A stretch of DNA of 64,000 bases from Lactobacillus colini (GCF_017874575.1 NZ_JAGGLU010000012.1:1-64000), one strand, 5' to 3'. Positions 1 through 6,493 are shown, numbered from the stretch's first letter. The notes: generated from the sequence alone by a model not told the origin. Translations and numbers: made by a program.

Positions 1-69
1 ACTTCGTCTTATGAGTTCATTTCTTGCTGACAATGAAATTCCCAATGCTTCATTATCTGTCAAATTCAT
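1..69 (-). CDS. Terminase large subunit, N-terminal fragment
   Basis: An ATG at 69 opens a frame (MNLTDNEALGI...) that stays open for 23 codons to the window edge. The start overlaps the stop of the upstream small-subunit gene in an ATGA arrangement, as is usual for coupled terminase small and large subunits. No ATPase or nuclease motif falls inside the window, so the function is inferred only from position. The large subunit would be the packaging motor and nuclease. Confidence 0.55.
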   Translation of the reverse strand, partial: MNLTDNEALGISLSARNELIRRS

Positions 70-545
70 TTGTCTTCATTCCCTTGTGCCATCTTCGCTA
101 ATGCTCTAAGCTCCTCTAGGCTTAAATCTTTCATCTTAGCGACAGTTGCATTTGTTGCGTTATCAACTTGTAAATTCTGTTTTTCTGCTAGTTCTGCTTC
201 TATTCGGTATTTTTTGGCTTGTGCTCGTGTAAGCTCGTTGCGTGCATTCTTATCTTCTAAGCGGTCTGCGCGCTCTAAATACCACACTGCGGTCGAAACG
301 TCCTTACGATTTATTATTTGATCTGCTATGAGCATTTTTGATCGTGCTTTTAACATACCCTGCCAGCCTTTTCTTTTTCGACGCATATCAGGGTTTTTAC
401 GCTCGTAATCTCTCCATGTTGTTGTACCAATATCAAGCAATTCACAAGCGTCTTTAAGCGTTAAGCCGGCAATCATATAATTCTTCATTCCCTTAATTAC
501 TTCTGGCGTGATTTTCGTCGGTTTACCAGCTTTTTTATTTGCCAA
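66..545 (-). CDS. Phage terminase small subunit
   Basis: About 159 residues. A helix-turn-helix lies near residues 12-55 (KITPEVIKGMKNYMIAGLTL, then an LLDIGTTTWRDYE recognition-helix pattern), followed by a basic, coiled, helical C-terminal half. This is the layout of phage small terminases, which bind pac/cos DNA and recruit the large subunit. A GTG at 557 is in frame, but AAGGTGG lies about 8 nt before a TTG at 545, so TTG (MANKKAGKP) is the better start. The gene overlaps the terL fragment by four bases and is the first gene of the packaging module. Confidence 0.75.
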   Translation of the reverse strand: MANKKAGKPTKITPEVIKGMKNYMIAGLTLKDACELLDIGTTTWRDYERKNPDMRRKRKGWQGMLKARSKMLIADQIINRKDVSTAVWYLERADRLEDKNARNELTRAQAKKYRIEAELAEKQNLQVDNATNATVAKMKDLSLEELRALAKMAQGNEDK

Positions 546-600
546 GCCTAACACCACCTTTCTTAGTCAAAAAAGCTTTAAAGGGTCAAATATTAGCAAA

Positions 601-630
601 TAAAAACACACCACGTATAAGTAGTGTGTT
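601..630 (-). terminator. Rho-independent terminator
   Basis: On the minus strand AACACACTAC and GTGGTGTGTT form a 10-bp stem (one G.T) with loop TTATAC, followed by TTTTTA. It lies a few bases after the stop of the gene at 635-814 and would separate that transcript from terS. Confidence 0.7.
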
Positions 631-634
631 AAAT

Positions 635-814
635 CTATAAATTGTTCAATTTGTCATCAATAATATTTTTTAATTCTATTAATTCATCTCTATCAGCATA
701 TTCTTTAATATACTTTTTAGCGCTGGATCTATATTGATAAATTTTTTGTTTATCTTTGTTTGCTTGTTTCCATTTAGCATTAGCTCGCTTGCGGGCTTCT
801 GTTAGTTTAGTCAT
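635..814 (-). CDS. Small basic helical phage protein, RHH-like
   Basis: 59 residues starting MTKLTEARKRANAKWKQ. Charged and helical throughout, with a pattern like the small Arc/MetJ-type ribbon-helix-helix proteins found in phages and plasmids. This is only a fold guess; no specific family is recognised. The frame extends upstream to an ATG at 829, but GGGGGG lies directly before the ATG at 814, which is therefore preferred. Its start overlaps the end of the small membrane ORF at 807-938, suggesting translational coupling. Confidence 0.5.
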   Translation of the reverse strand: MTKLTEARKRANAKWKQANKDKQKIYQYRSSAKKYIKEYADRDELIELKNIIDDKLNNL

Positions 815-938
815 TACGTAACCCCCCAATTAAATATAGTGTGGTTATCAGGGCTACTATTCCATTTAAAAGTTCATTAGCCAAAAAGAAACTAATCCAC
901 ATAAGTGCAATTAAAGAAATTGAAATTATTTTTTTCAT
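807..938 (-). CDS. Candidate small membrane protein
   Basis: 43 codons beginning MKKIISISLIALMWISFFLA, with two hydrophobic stretches (about residues 4-20 and 24-38) and a basic N-terminus. The stop lies inside the start of the next gene. The upstream sequence has no good ribosome-binding site, so expression is uncertain. No function is recognised. Confidence 0.35.
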   Translation of the reverse strand: MKKIISISLIALMWISFFLANELLNGIVALITTLYLIGGLRND

Positions 939-954
939 AATTAACCGAAATACA

Positions 955-999
955 TGATAAAATATGTACAGCAATAAGAGGTTATTGCTAACCTCTTAT
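955..999 (+). promoter_or_regulatory. Opposite-strand mini-unit: extended -10 plus hairpin
   Basis: On the plus strand TG-A-TAAAAT (955-963) is followed 11 nt later by a perfect 11-bp inverted repeat, ATAAGAGGTTA / TAACCTCTTAT (974-984 and 989-999, loop TTGC). The hairpin also sits just after the minus-strand stop at 1006, so it may simply be that gene's terminator. It resembles the units at 6060, 9117 and 14402. Confidence 0.4.
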
Positions 1000-1005
1000 A
1001 AAGAA

Positions 1006-1155
1006 TCAACGCTTGCGATTTTTTCGCTTTTTGCGTTTCTTCTTGTGGCTGTTTTGTTTTTTACTGAACCATGTCTGTTTTACCAGTACCACAGTAGACA
1101 CGGTGTAAAAAATCAATTCAGCCACTTTTTCTATACTGTCGATTGGGTCATGCAT
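1006..1155 (-). CDS. Small phage protein with basic C-terminal tail
   Basis: 49 residues starting MHDPIDSIEKVAELIFYTVS. There is a short hydrophobic segment at about residues 9-26 and a C-terminus made almost only of K and R after SKKQNSH. GGAGG lies about 8 nt before the ATG. Short proteins of this layout are common between late genes in Lactobacillus phages. No function is known to me; membrane association or nucleic-acid binding by the tail are guesses. Confidence 0.5.
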   Translation of the reverse strand: MHDPIDSIEKVAELIFYTVSTVVLVKQTWFSKKQNSHKKKRKKRKNRKR

Positions 1156-1225
1156 CCCATTTTCCTCCTTTCACTTATTATAATACACCTTTAAAGGTAC
1201 AAAATCAAGTGAATTGTTAGAGGTT

Positions 1226-1351
1226 TCAATTATTATTTTTAGTTATTTTATTTTTACAGCTGTTTGCTACGGCGTCAACGGCTCCATCGTTATCTCTCGG
1301 ATTATTTTCATACGGCTTCACATCTTCAATGTTCATTTCTTTAACTTTCAT
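1226..1351 (-). pseudogene. Remnant of a ParB-N-domain protein
   Basis: 41 codons begin MKVKEMNIEDVKPYENNPRD and continue NDGAVDAVANS. This is the opening of ParB-like nuclease domains that precede phage DNA methylases (V-PYENNPR-ND-AV--VA-S). After the serine, similarity ends abruptly in a lysine/asparagine-rich tail and a stop, so only the first strand and helix of the domain remain. I read it as the 5' scar of a replaced gene. It lies just downstream of HicAB and the adenine methylase, which may have been exchanged in the same region. Confidence 0.6.
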
Positions 1352-1376
1352 GCTTTTGATATTCTCCCAAACATAT

Positions 1377-1399
1377 AAAAAAACCAGTTTTTCAACTGG
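1377..1399 (-). terminator. Terminator of the hicAB transcript
   Basis: On the minus strand CCAGTT-GAAAA-AACTGG is followed by seven T. It begins 27 nt after the hicB stop. Confidence 0.75.
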
Positions 1400-1425
1400 C
1401 AATAACTATTTTTTACATCTTATAA

Positions 1426-1821
1426 TTATACTTCTTGCATACTACGTAAAGCATCGGTTACAACTTTAGAAACATTAATTTTATTTTTTTTAGCCCAATC
1501 ATTTAAATTTTCTGGAATAGATACATTTCTTCTGACAGTTTTTTGATGCTGATTTAACCATTTACTCATATTTACAGGCACCCACATAATAAAATCATTT
1601 TTTTCAAGCTTCCACTTTCTAGGATCTTGTACTTCAGGATACTCAGTATCAGCAATCATGGTAGCAATTGCATCTTCCGCATGAACCATAGCTTCCTGCA
1701 AAGTTTCACCATCAGTTACCATACCCTTGATATTTGGAGAAACTACACTGAAATAATGACCTGATTCATCATTGCACTCTGTAACAACAACTGGGTATAT
1801 AAGATTTTTGACTTTATTCAT
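1426..1821 (-). CDS. hicB: HicB-type antitoxin
   Basis: 131 residues. The N-terminal part (about 8-75) has the degenerate RNase H-like HicB fold signature, including SVVSPNIKGMVTDGETLQEA and an EDAIATMI helix. The C-terminal part (about 95-131) looks like a ribbon-helix-helix DNA-binding domain (VRRNVSIPENLNDWAKKNK). HicB neutralises HicA and represses its own operon. It lies downstream of hicA, the common order. The start has no clear ribosome-binding site and a stable hairpin lies between the genes. In a prophage such a pair may stabilise lysogeny or defend against other phages; that role is inference. Confidence 0.85.
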   Translation of the reverse strand: MNKVKNLIYPVVVTECNDESGHYFSVVSPNIKGMVTDGETLQEAMVHAEDAIATMIADTEYPEVQDPRKWKLEKNDFIMWVPVNMSKWLNQHQKTVRRNVSIPENLNDWAKKNKINVSKVVTDALRSMQEV

Positions 1822-1844
1822 TTGATGTTTTAAAAGAATGTGCC

Positions 1845-1874
1845 AAACAAACGAGCTACAAAGTTCGTTTGTTT
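1845..1874 (-). repeat. Inverted repeat between hicA and hicB
   Basis: Perfect 10-bp arms AAACAAACGA / TCGTTTGTTT surround a 10-nt loop in the 71-nt gap between toxin and antitoxin genes. It could be an internal attenuator, an RNA-processing site, or a HicB operator for a separate hicB promoter. Confidence 0.6.
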
Positions 1875-1892
1875 ATAAATGATTCATTTTCT

Positions 1893-2105
1893 TTATAAGA
1901 TAAGCTTGCCACGCCTATCAAATTTTAGCTGAGCTTCTTGAATGATTTTTTGTTCTGTACGTTTTCGTAATTCTTTACCATGCATTGGAACTTCCGTCAT
2001 TCTTCCATCTGGATGAATAAATTTTCGATGTCCGCCAGATTTAGGAACTTCTTTAAAGCCAGCTTTTAAAAGATAGTGAATCATTTTTTCGGGCTTAATC
2101 GGCAT
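1893..2105 (-). CDS. hicA: HicA-type mRNA interferase toxin
   Basis: 70 residues with the compact dsRBD-like HicA fold: MIHYLLKAGFKEV, then SGGHRKFIHPDGR with the catalytic-position histidine in GGH, then a VPMHGKELRKRT strand-helix. HicA cleaves mRNA independently of ribosome position. AGGAGAAAAAAGGAT precedes the ATG. The gene leads the hicAB operon and has its own promoter at 2138-2166. Confidence 0.85.
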   Translation of the reverse strand: MPIKPEKMIHYLLKAGFKEVPKSGGHRKFIHPDGRMTEVPMHGKELRKRTEQKIIQEAQLKFDRRGKLIL

Positions 2106-2137
2106 ATCCTTTTTTCTCCTTTCTTTATTCCATATAT

Positions 2138-2166
2138 ATTATACACATAATAATACACAATGTAAA
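2138..2166 (-). promoter_or_regulatory. hicAB promoter
   Basis: Reading the minus strand, TTTACA (2166-2161), a 17-nt spacer and TATAAT (2143-2138) make a near-consensus vegetative promoter 33 nt before hicA. The -35/-10 pair and spacing match the promoter at 6300-6328. Confidence 0.75.
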
Positions 2167-2227
2167 TAAGAAAGAAGTAAAATTTAAAATTAGAAGCTAT
2201 AAGCATAATGTAGGACTTTTATATACT

Positions 2228-3109
2228 CTAGCTGATAACTTTCAAAAGCAATTCATGCTTCCTTTTACCTGTAGCCGTAAACGAATGCTTAACGCCCATA
2301 TCTGCAACTATCTCTGTATTAGGCAATTGAGTATATTCACTGATATAAATTTCACTATTGGGTAATGAGCTATACCATTTATGAAATCTTTCATGATTAA
2401 ATCCACCGTATTGGTTGCCAGTTCCTATGTATGGTGGATCCAAGTAAATTATATCATCTGTGCTAAGCTTTAGACTGCGATAATCGCAGGACTTAAAGCT
2501 AAGCCTTTCTAGTTGTTCTAGAGCTTGAAACTGTTCTAAACGTTGCAATCTCCTGCTATATCGCAAGCCTTTAGCCAATATCTCTTTCTTAACTTTGTGA
2601 TATTTTTGATAAGTTTCAGTTATCGTTGATGACTTACATCTGTCATACAAAAAATCATACTCCGTTCCCGTATTACCATACATTAGTGCTTGTGATATAA
2701 GTATCTTAAATTCATTATTTTTCCCAAAAATGAAACTACAACGATCATTAGAAAAAGACCAGCACGTTAACACAATTTCTCGCTCTATGCTAATCTTTTC
2801 TTGCTTTTTATATCTAAAAAACGTCTCACGGTTTGGAACTGCGAAACGTTTTAAATCAATTTTAGGATTATTAGTAATCAGGGCTTTTAAAAGATTAACA
2901 ATACTTGTGTTAATGTCATTATAAATGACTTCATCCCATTTACCTGCGCTAATAGCATGCAAAGAGATTGAACCACCGCCGCCAAAAACATCTATTAGTC
3001 TTTTACCCTCTGGCAATATATCAATGATTTGATCCGCTTTTTGGTTTTTATTGCCAACGTAAGGCAGCCCTCTCATCCACCTATCTTTAAGCTTGATAAA
3101 ATTCACCAA
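2228..3109 (-). CDS. D12-class (Dam-type) DNA adenine N6-methyltransferase
   Basis: 293 residues. The N-terminal PYVGNKNQKADQI is motif X, LIDVFGGGGSISLHA is the SAM-binding motif I, and YLDPPYIGTG is catalytic motif IV (DPPY). These mark an alpha-class Dam-like enzyme that methylates adenine at N6 in short DNA sites. No restriction endonuclease is adjacent, so it is an orphan phage methylase, plausibly protecting phage DNA from host restriction. The TTG/GTG starts at 3109/3106 have weak ribosome-binding sites, and an ATG at 3076 (MRGLPYVG) also keeps all motifs. Confidence 0.85.
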   Translation of the reverse strand: MVNFIKLKDRWMRGLPYVGNKNQKADQIIDILPEGKRLIDVFGGGGSISLHAISAGKWDEVIYNDINTSIVNLLKALITNNPKIDLKRFAVPNRETFFRYKKQEKISIEREIVLTCWSFSNDRCSFIFGKNNEFKILISQALMYGNTGTEYDFLYDRCKSSTITETYQKYHKVKKEILAKGLRYSRRLQRLEQFQALEQLERLSFKSCDYRSLKLSTDDIIYLDPPYIGTGNQYGGFNHERFHKWYSSLPNSEIYISEYTQLPNTEIVADMGVKHSFTATGKRKHELLLKVIS

Positions 3110-3153
3110 CTTTCTAAACTCATTTAGATTAAGTTACTGGGGTATATAAAATA

Positions 3154-3438
3154 CTAACCTCCACTTGAGCCAAAACTTTTTCGTGTAACTCTAATTCCTT
3201 GGCGCTTGAAGGCTCGCTTTAAAGCTTTATAATTTTTATCTACATTTTTTGCAGTACGATCCAAGCTATTTTTATTTAACATCATAGTTTGACGTCCATA
3301 AGTACGGTTAATCATACGTTGTATACGCTTATCACCAGCGCCACTCCCTTGAAGTCTTCTAGGGACTGACTTATGATTACTTCGATAATTATCTATTTTG
3401 CTAAGACTAAACATATTCATTTGTCTAGAACCAACCAT
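3154..3438 (-). CDS. Uncharacterised basic phage protein
   Basis: 94 residues starting MVGSRQMNMFSLSKID. Very rich in R and K, with a serine/glycine C-terminal tail (RKSFGSSGG). The basic composition suggests nucleic-acid binding; no family is recognised. AAGGAGGT stands before the ATG. It lies between the ParB-like gene and the methylase in the same direction with a short gap, so it belongs to the same late transcript. Confidence 0.6.
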   Translation of the reverse strand: MVGSRQMNMFSLSKIDNYRSNHKSVPRRLQGSGAGDKRIQRMINRTYGRQTMMLNKNSLDRTAKNVDKNYKALKRAFKRQGIRVTRKSFGSSGG

Positions 3439-3452
3439 TTTGACTTACCTCC

Positions 3453-4151
3453 TTACTTTTCAAAGTATCTTTTAACTTGTTCAAACGTAATAAATTCCTC
3501 ATTGGCTGGAATATTAGCTTTTCTATAAAATTCTTCTTTGGCTTCATTGCTTGGAAAAACAACTTTAGTGTAAAAATTTATGATTGTTGAGTCATTTTCA
3601 TTGCGCCTAAACGAATTTTTAGCAGCAGCAAACTCAGCTAAACCAGCTAAACGATCTTTTTCATCTTCAACTTCTTCATCATACTTAGTGTTTTTCTTAT
3701 CTTGGGGGTCATCGTTAAGATTACCATTAAAATCAATTTCGCCATCATACATAAAGTCAATATCAGATTTAGTGAAGCCCATATCTTCAAAGCTAACATC
3801 TTGTGCAAGATTAGCCAGCTCGTTTAAGTCCCAATCACCTTGCATGCTTGGATTATTGAGTTGTACATTAAGCTTCTTTTCTGTCTTTTCGTCTACGTCA
3901 ATAATTGCCACTGGAACATCGTAATCTTTTTTACGATAAATTTTATCAGCAGCGGTTAAACGTTGATGTCCACCAACTAGTACTCCTGTACGCTTATTCC
4001 ATACCAGCGGTTCAATCAAACCATTTTCGCGGATAGCTTTAACTAATTTCTTTTGATTACTTTCGTCAATTACTCTAGGATTATAATCAGCGAATTTAAT
4101 TTCACTACGTTTTACAGTTCCATACTTGAACTGTTGCAACGGTTTAGACAT
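3453..4151 (-). CDS. ParB/sulfiredoxin-like (IbrB-type) protein
   Basis: 232 residues. Residues about 12-110 form a ParB-like nuclease/sulfiredoxin fold: YNPRVIDESNQKKLVKAI, then LIEPLVWNKRTGVLVGGHQR with the GGHQR phosphate-binding motif. An acidic linker and a second small domain follow. Such proteins occur beside PAPS-reductase-like partners in phages, as in E. coli IbrB with IbrA. Here the partner is one gene upstream at 4532-5200. The biochemical role is unknown: nucleotide binding or hydrolysis, or DNA modification, are possible. GGAAGGAG precedes the ATG. Confidence 0.75.
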   Translation of the reverse strand: MSKPLQQFKYGTVKRSEIKFADYNPRVIDESNQKKLVKAIRENGLIEPLVWNKRTGVLVGGHQRLTAADKIYRKKDYDVPVAIIDVDEKTEKKLNVQLNNPSMQGDWDLNELANLAQDVSFEDMGFTKSDIDFMYDGEIDFNGNLNDDPQDKKNTKYDEEVEDEKDRLAGLAEFAAAKNSFRRNENDSTIINFYTKVVFPSNEAKEEFYRKANIPANEEFITFEQVKRYFEK

Positions 4152-4154
4152 CTT

Positions 4155-4532
4155 TTAATTTCCACTCCTTCCAGTACTTGCTTTTTTAACTCTAGACCTA
4201 ACTTGATTTATTTCTGATCTACTCAAATAGCGGATTGAAGGCATTTTAGCTTTTTTAAGTAATCTACGCTTACCGTATATAACCAGTCCGCCTCTACGGT
4301 TAATTCTAGCCCTAAATCTATTAATTCTTGGAACTTCTGCCGCATTTTCACGCAATCGTTCATTCTTTATATCACGACGATAATTACCATCTTCTCGCCA
4401 TCGGCGTTCTTCCTCTGCTACATGTTTCTCATACTTAGCTTCCCATTCACGAACACTTCTTTTATGAATTCTAGCCCAGGTAGTTGTTTCTGGTTGTTTA
4501 ACGCCTGGCGGTGTTTCTATCCAACTAGCCAT
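4155..4532 (-). CDS. Uncharacterised phage protein between IbrA- and IbrB-like genes
   Basis: 125 residues, strongly charged (MASWIETPPGVKQPETTTWA; WEAKYEKHVAEEERRWREDG), ending in a basic region. Its start overlaps the stop of the PAPS-reductase-like gene by one base and its stop lies three bases from the ParB-like start. The three genes therefore form one tightly coupled unit and this protein may act with its neighbours. No family is recognised. Confidence 0.6.
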   Translation of the reverse strand: MASWIETPPGVKQPETTTWARIHKRSVREWEAKYEKHVAEEERRWREDGNYRRDIKNERLRENAAEVPRINRFRARINRRGGLVIYGKRRLLKKAKMPSIRYLSRSEINQVRSRVKKASTGRSGN

Positions 4533-5200
4533 TATTTTTCACCACTTTTCTTATTCATTTCATACTGTAAGACACCAGCTTGCGCTTCAGGAAAAAATTT
4601 TAAAATTCTTTGATAATCCTTAGGATATATATCTTTAATTGCTGCTAGTTCTTTACCAGCTAAACTATGAAAGCTAAAACCAAGCTTTCTATTAAACTCT
4701 GGATATAGTAATCTATGATACTTGATATATTCTTTAATCTCTTTATCGTGCCAGTACATAACTGGATAAAACCGCCGTCTTTTAACGTCAACTGAACCAG
4801 AATGTTTTAACATTGATAATCTAACAATAGAGTCGGCAATTTTCTCACCGCCAGCAATCCATTCAACTCCTGTTTGTTTACGAACATAAGCATAAATATC
4901 ATTAATTTTTACTAGGGGTACTGTAAAATCTGGATCTCTAAAAGAGCCATAACGATAAAAATTAGAGTTTTCAAAGTGAGGTACTCTCAGAATTTCAATA
5001 CCATAGTATTTTTCGTACTTTTTCAGCGTGTTTTCTTGAAACTCTAAGCCAGGTACCAGATACATGAAAAACGCTCCTACATGCTTAAAATATCTCATAC
5101 ATAAATCAAGTGTTACTATGCTATCTTTACCCATAGAAAAAGAGACAATCACACTATCTGTAATTTGACTTTGTGTTTTAATTGCATCTAGTAAGCTCAT
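4532..5200 (-). CDS. PAPS-reductase-family (IbrA-like) PP-loop protein
   Basis: 222 residues. VIVSFSMGKDSIVTLDL at about residues 18-34 is the PP-loop (SxGKDS) of the adenosine phosphosulfate reductase/DndC/IbrA group. YPVMYWHDKEIKEYIKYHRL near residues 145-165 is the conserved W-E-I-Y region. Only one cysteine is present (in DLCM), so it has neither the redox cysteine motif of true PAPS reductases nor the four-cysteine iron-sulfur site of DndC. ATP-dependent adenylation or pyrophosphatase chemistry is more likely than reduction. It heads a coupled three-gene unit with a ParB-like protein. Confidence 0.75.
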   Translation of the reverse strand: MSLLDAIKTQSQITDSVIVSFSMGKDSIVTLDLCMRYFKHVGAFFMYLVPGLEFQENTLKKYEKYYGIEILRVPHFENSNFYRYGSFRDPDFTVPLVKINDIYAYVRKQTGVEWIAGGEKIADSIVRLSMLKHSGSVDVKRRRFYPVMYWHDKEIKEYIKYHRLLYPEFNRKLGFSFHSLAGKELAAIKDIYPKDYQRILKFFPEAQAGVLQYEMNKKSGEK

Positions 5201-5228
5201 GCTTCTTTTCTCTCTTTCTTCATGAAAA

Positions 5229-5258
5229 ATAAAAAAGCACTGTATGCTTACAGTACTT
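5229..5258 (-). terminator. Strong Rho-independent terminator
   Basis: On the minus strand AAGTACTGTA-AGCA-TACAGTGCTT forms a 10-bp stem followed by TTTTTT. It follows the ASCH gene (stop at 5280) and lies just before the PAPS-reductase-like gene, so that gene would need read-through by a late antiterminated polymerase or its own promoter. Confidence 0.85.
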
Positions 5259-5279
5259 TATAAATATATGGTTATACCA

Positions 5280-5726
5280 TCATCTAATTCTAAACTTTCT
5301 AAAAGTCGTTGCTTTTCGGCGTTTCTTTGAATGATATACAAGGGGTTCTACTTTATTTTGCCACCATTTTTCAAATTTTGGATTATCATGATCTACTTTA
5401 ATAAATGGTGCAGGCTTAATTAATTCATCAGTTACATTAAAAAGCCTCAACTGTCCCTTTACCTTAATTGGTTCAATGAGATAACTTCCGCCTTTTTCAA
5501 ACGGTGCTAAATGCCAATAGTAGCATTCATTAAATCCGTTCCAATTTATATCAGTTAAATTTGCTACGGCAATTGCATACCCAGGTAAGCCACCATCAAC
5601 CTTTTTAGTGGTTGAACATAATAAAACGGGACCACGATACTTAGTTTGCCATGTACGATATTCAATGGTTTTTCTACCTTCGATAATATCACGAATATAG
5701 TCCCCTCTAATAGATAATGCTTTCAT
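5280..5726 (-). CDS. ASCH-domain protein
   Basis: 148 residues. MKALSIRGDYIRDIIEGRKT with IEYRTW is the first strand, helix and E-x-R element of the ASCH/PUA-like fold, followed by GPVLLCSTTK and an AIAVANLTDI strand. ASCH domains bind RNA or modified nucleotides, and some are amidohydrolases of modified cytidine. Which of these applies cannot be told from sequence. AGAGGTATAGTT precedes the ATG. The C-terminus is basic (KKRRKATTFRKFRIR). Confidence 0.75.
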   Translation of the reverse strand: MKALSIRGDYIRDIIEGRKTIEYRTWQTKYRGPVLLCSTTKKVDGGLPGYAIAVANLTDINWNGFNECYYWHLAPFEKGGSYLIEPIKVKGQLRLFNVTDELIKPAPFIKVDHDNPKFEKWWQNKVEPLVYHSKKRRKATTFRKFRIR

Positions 5727-5746
5727 AACTATACCTCTAATAAACT

Positions 5747-5965
5747 CTAAGTCTTTTTAGTTATTTTTCTAGGGTCTTTTTTTCCTGTGATAGCTTCCAT
5801 CGCTTGCGTGGTAACTACCCACTGTTTTCCAAATTTTCTAATTGAACCTTCTGGGAACTTTTCAGGATTAGCCATATAAATACGTCTTACATAATTTTCA
5901 GCATGACCCCAAATTTTTGAGGCTTGTTTTGCGTCCATAATATCCGGACTATTAAGATTTATCAT
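5747..5965 (-). CDS. Small helix-turn-helix protein (excisionase/MerR-like fold)
   Basis: 72 residues. MDAKQASKIWGHAENYVRRI is a winged-helix first helix and turn, and GSIRKFGKQWVVTTQAMEAI is the wing and following strand. This is the layout of the HTH_17/excisionase-like DNA-binding proteins. Its late-module location argues against an excisionase job. A GGGAG site precedes the ATG, which overlaps the stop of the upstream mini-ORF by one base (TAATG). Confidence 0.6.
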   Translation of the reverse strand: MINLNSPDIMDAKQASKIWGHAENYVRRIYMANPEKFPEGSIRKFGKQWVVTTQAMEAITGKKDPRKITKKT

Positions 5966-6060
5966 TATAACGCACTCCCTATAGCTTTAATTAATGTCCC
6001 TAACACAATTGCCAGTACAGTAAGTGCAAAATAACGATTCATTTTTTCTTTGTGTGTCAT
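5965..6060 (-). CDS. Candidate single-pass membrane micro-protein
   Basis: 31 codons, MTHKEKMNRYFALTVLAIVL followed by GTLIKAIGSAL: a basic start and one hydrophobic segment. Its stop overlaps the next start by one base, which favours a real coupled gene. No convincing ribosome-binding site precedes the ATG, and the opposite strand here carries a TGGTATAAT box. Function unknown. Confidence 0.4.
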   Translation of the reverse strand: MTHKEKMNRYFALTVLAIVLGTLIKAIGSAL

Positions 6061-6108
6061 GGTATAATTAGATATGTCAAAGAGGGAAGCCTGTTGACTT
6101 CTCTCTTT
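6060..6108 (+). promoter_or_regulatory. Opposite-strand mini-unit: TGGTATAAT plus hairpin
   Basis: Plus-strand TG-G-TATAAT (6060-6068) is a consensus extended -10 box. Eleven nt later AAAGAGGGAAG / CTTCTCTCTTT (6079-6089, 6098-6108) forms an 11-bp stem with one G.T. The stem ends in CTCTTT but has no further T run. On the minus strand the same hairpin follows the stop of the gene at 6114. A transcript from this box would be little more than the hairpin. Confidence 0.45.
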
Positions 6109-6113
6109 AAAGC

Positions 6114-6266
6114 TTACTTATGTTTGATGATTTCTTGGAGTATCTTACCAACTTGCTTAACCAACTCAGTTGCTGGGTAACTCCAAGTTCCGATCATTGC
6201 ATACTTTGCAATCTTTTCGGATACTTCATCATGAGTAAGCTTTTTCTTTTTACTTCTCTTTGACAT
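6114..6266 (-). CDS. Small conserved-type phage protein
   Basis: 50 residues, MSKRSKKKKLTHDEVSEKIA, then a helical region with GTWSYPATELVKQVGKIL. It has a very strong ribosome-binding site (GGAGGTAAAAGGT before the ATG) and its own promoter with an operator-like palindrome at 6300-6328, so it is certainly meant to be expressed. The basic N-terminus and helical remainder suggest a regulator or adaptor; no family is recognised. Confidence 0.65.
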   Translation of the reverse strand: MSKRSKKKKLTHDEVSEKIAKYAMIGTWSYPATELVKQVGKILQEIIKHK

Positions 6267-6299
6267 ACCTTTTACCTCCTTCCTTCAGATTACATATAT

Positions 6300-6328
6300 A
6301 TTATAGTACGATATCGTTTATATGTAAA
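6300..6328 (-). promoter_or_regulatory. Promoter with internal palindrome
   Basis: Minus strand: TTTACA (6328-6323), 17-nt spacer, TATAAT (6305-6300). The spacer holds a perfect palindrome ACGATATCGT (6308-6317) between the -35 and -10, placed as a repressor operator would be. It drives the 50-residue gene at 6114-6266, apparently independently of the late operon. Confidence 0.75.
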
Positions 6329-6391
6329 GAGAATAAGAAGAAAAATTTTAAATTTATAGACTATTTTTTAGACACGCCTAGAGCTATATCA

Positions 6392-6493
6392 CTACTTCTC
6401 GTGTTTTTTCTTTTTCATTTCTTTATTCAGCTTATGAATAAGCCAAGCTTCATAGTTGCAGCTTACTAAGCCAATATCATCTAATCGCTTCAT
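6392..6493 (-). CDS. Phage micro-protein
   Basis: 33 residues, MKRLDDIGLVSCNYEAWLIH, then KLNKEMKKKKHEK. AGGA lies 8 nt before the ATG and the start overlaps the stop of the upstream membrane gene (ATGA). The coupling supports expression; function is unknown. Confidence 0.5.
   Translation of the reverse strand: MKRLDDIGLVSCNYEAWLIHKLNKEMKKKKHEK

Noticed and set aside
964-1194. 76-codon plus-strand ORF
   Set aside because: It is antisense to the minus-strand gene at 1006-1155, which has a strong ribosome-binding site; the plus frame has none.
6060-6090. TTGACA near the 5965-6060 micro-ORF as a normal minus-strand promoter
   Set aside because: The TTGACA on the minus strand has no -10 at an acceptable distance before the ORF.
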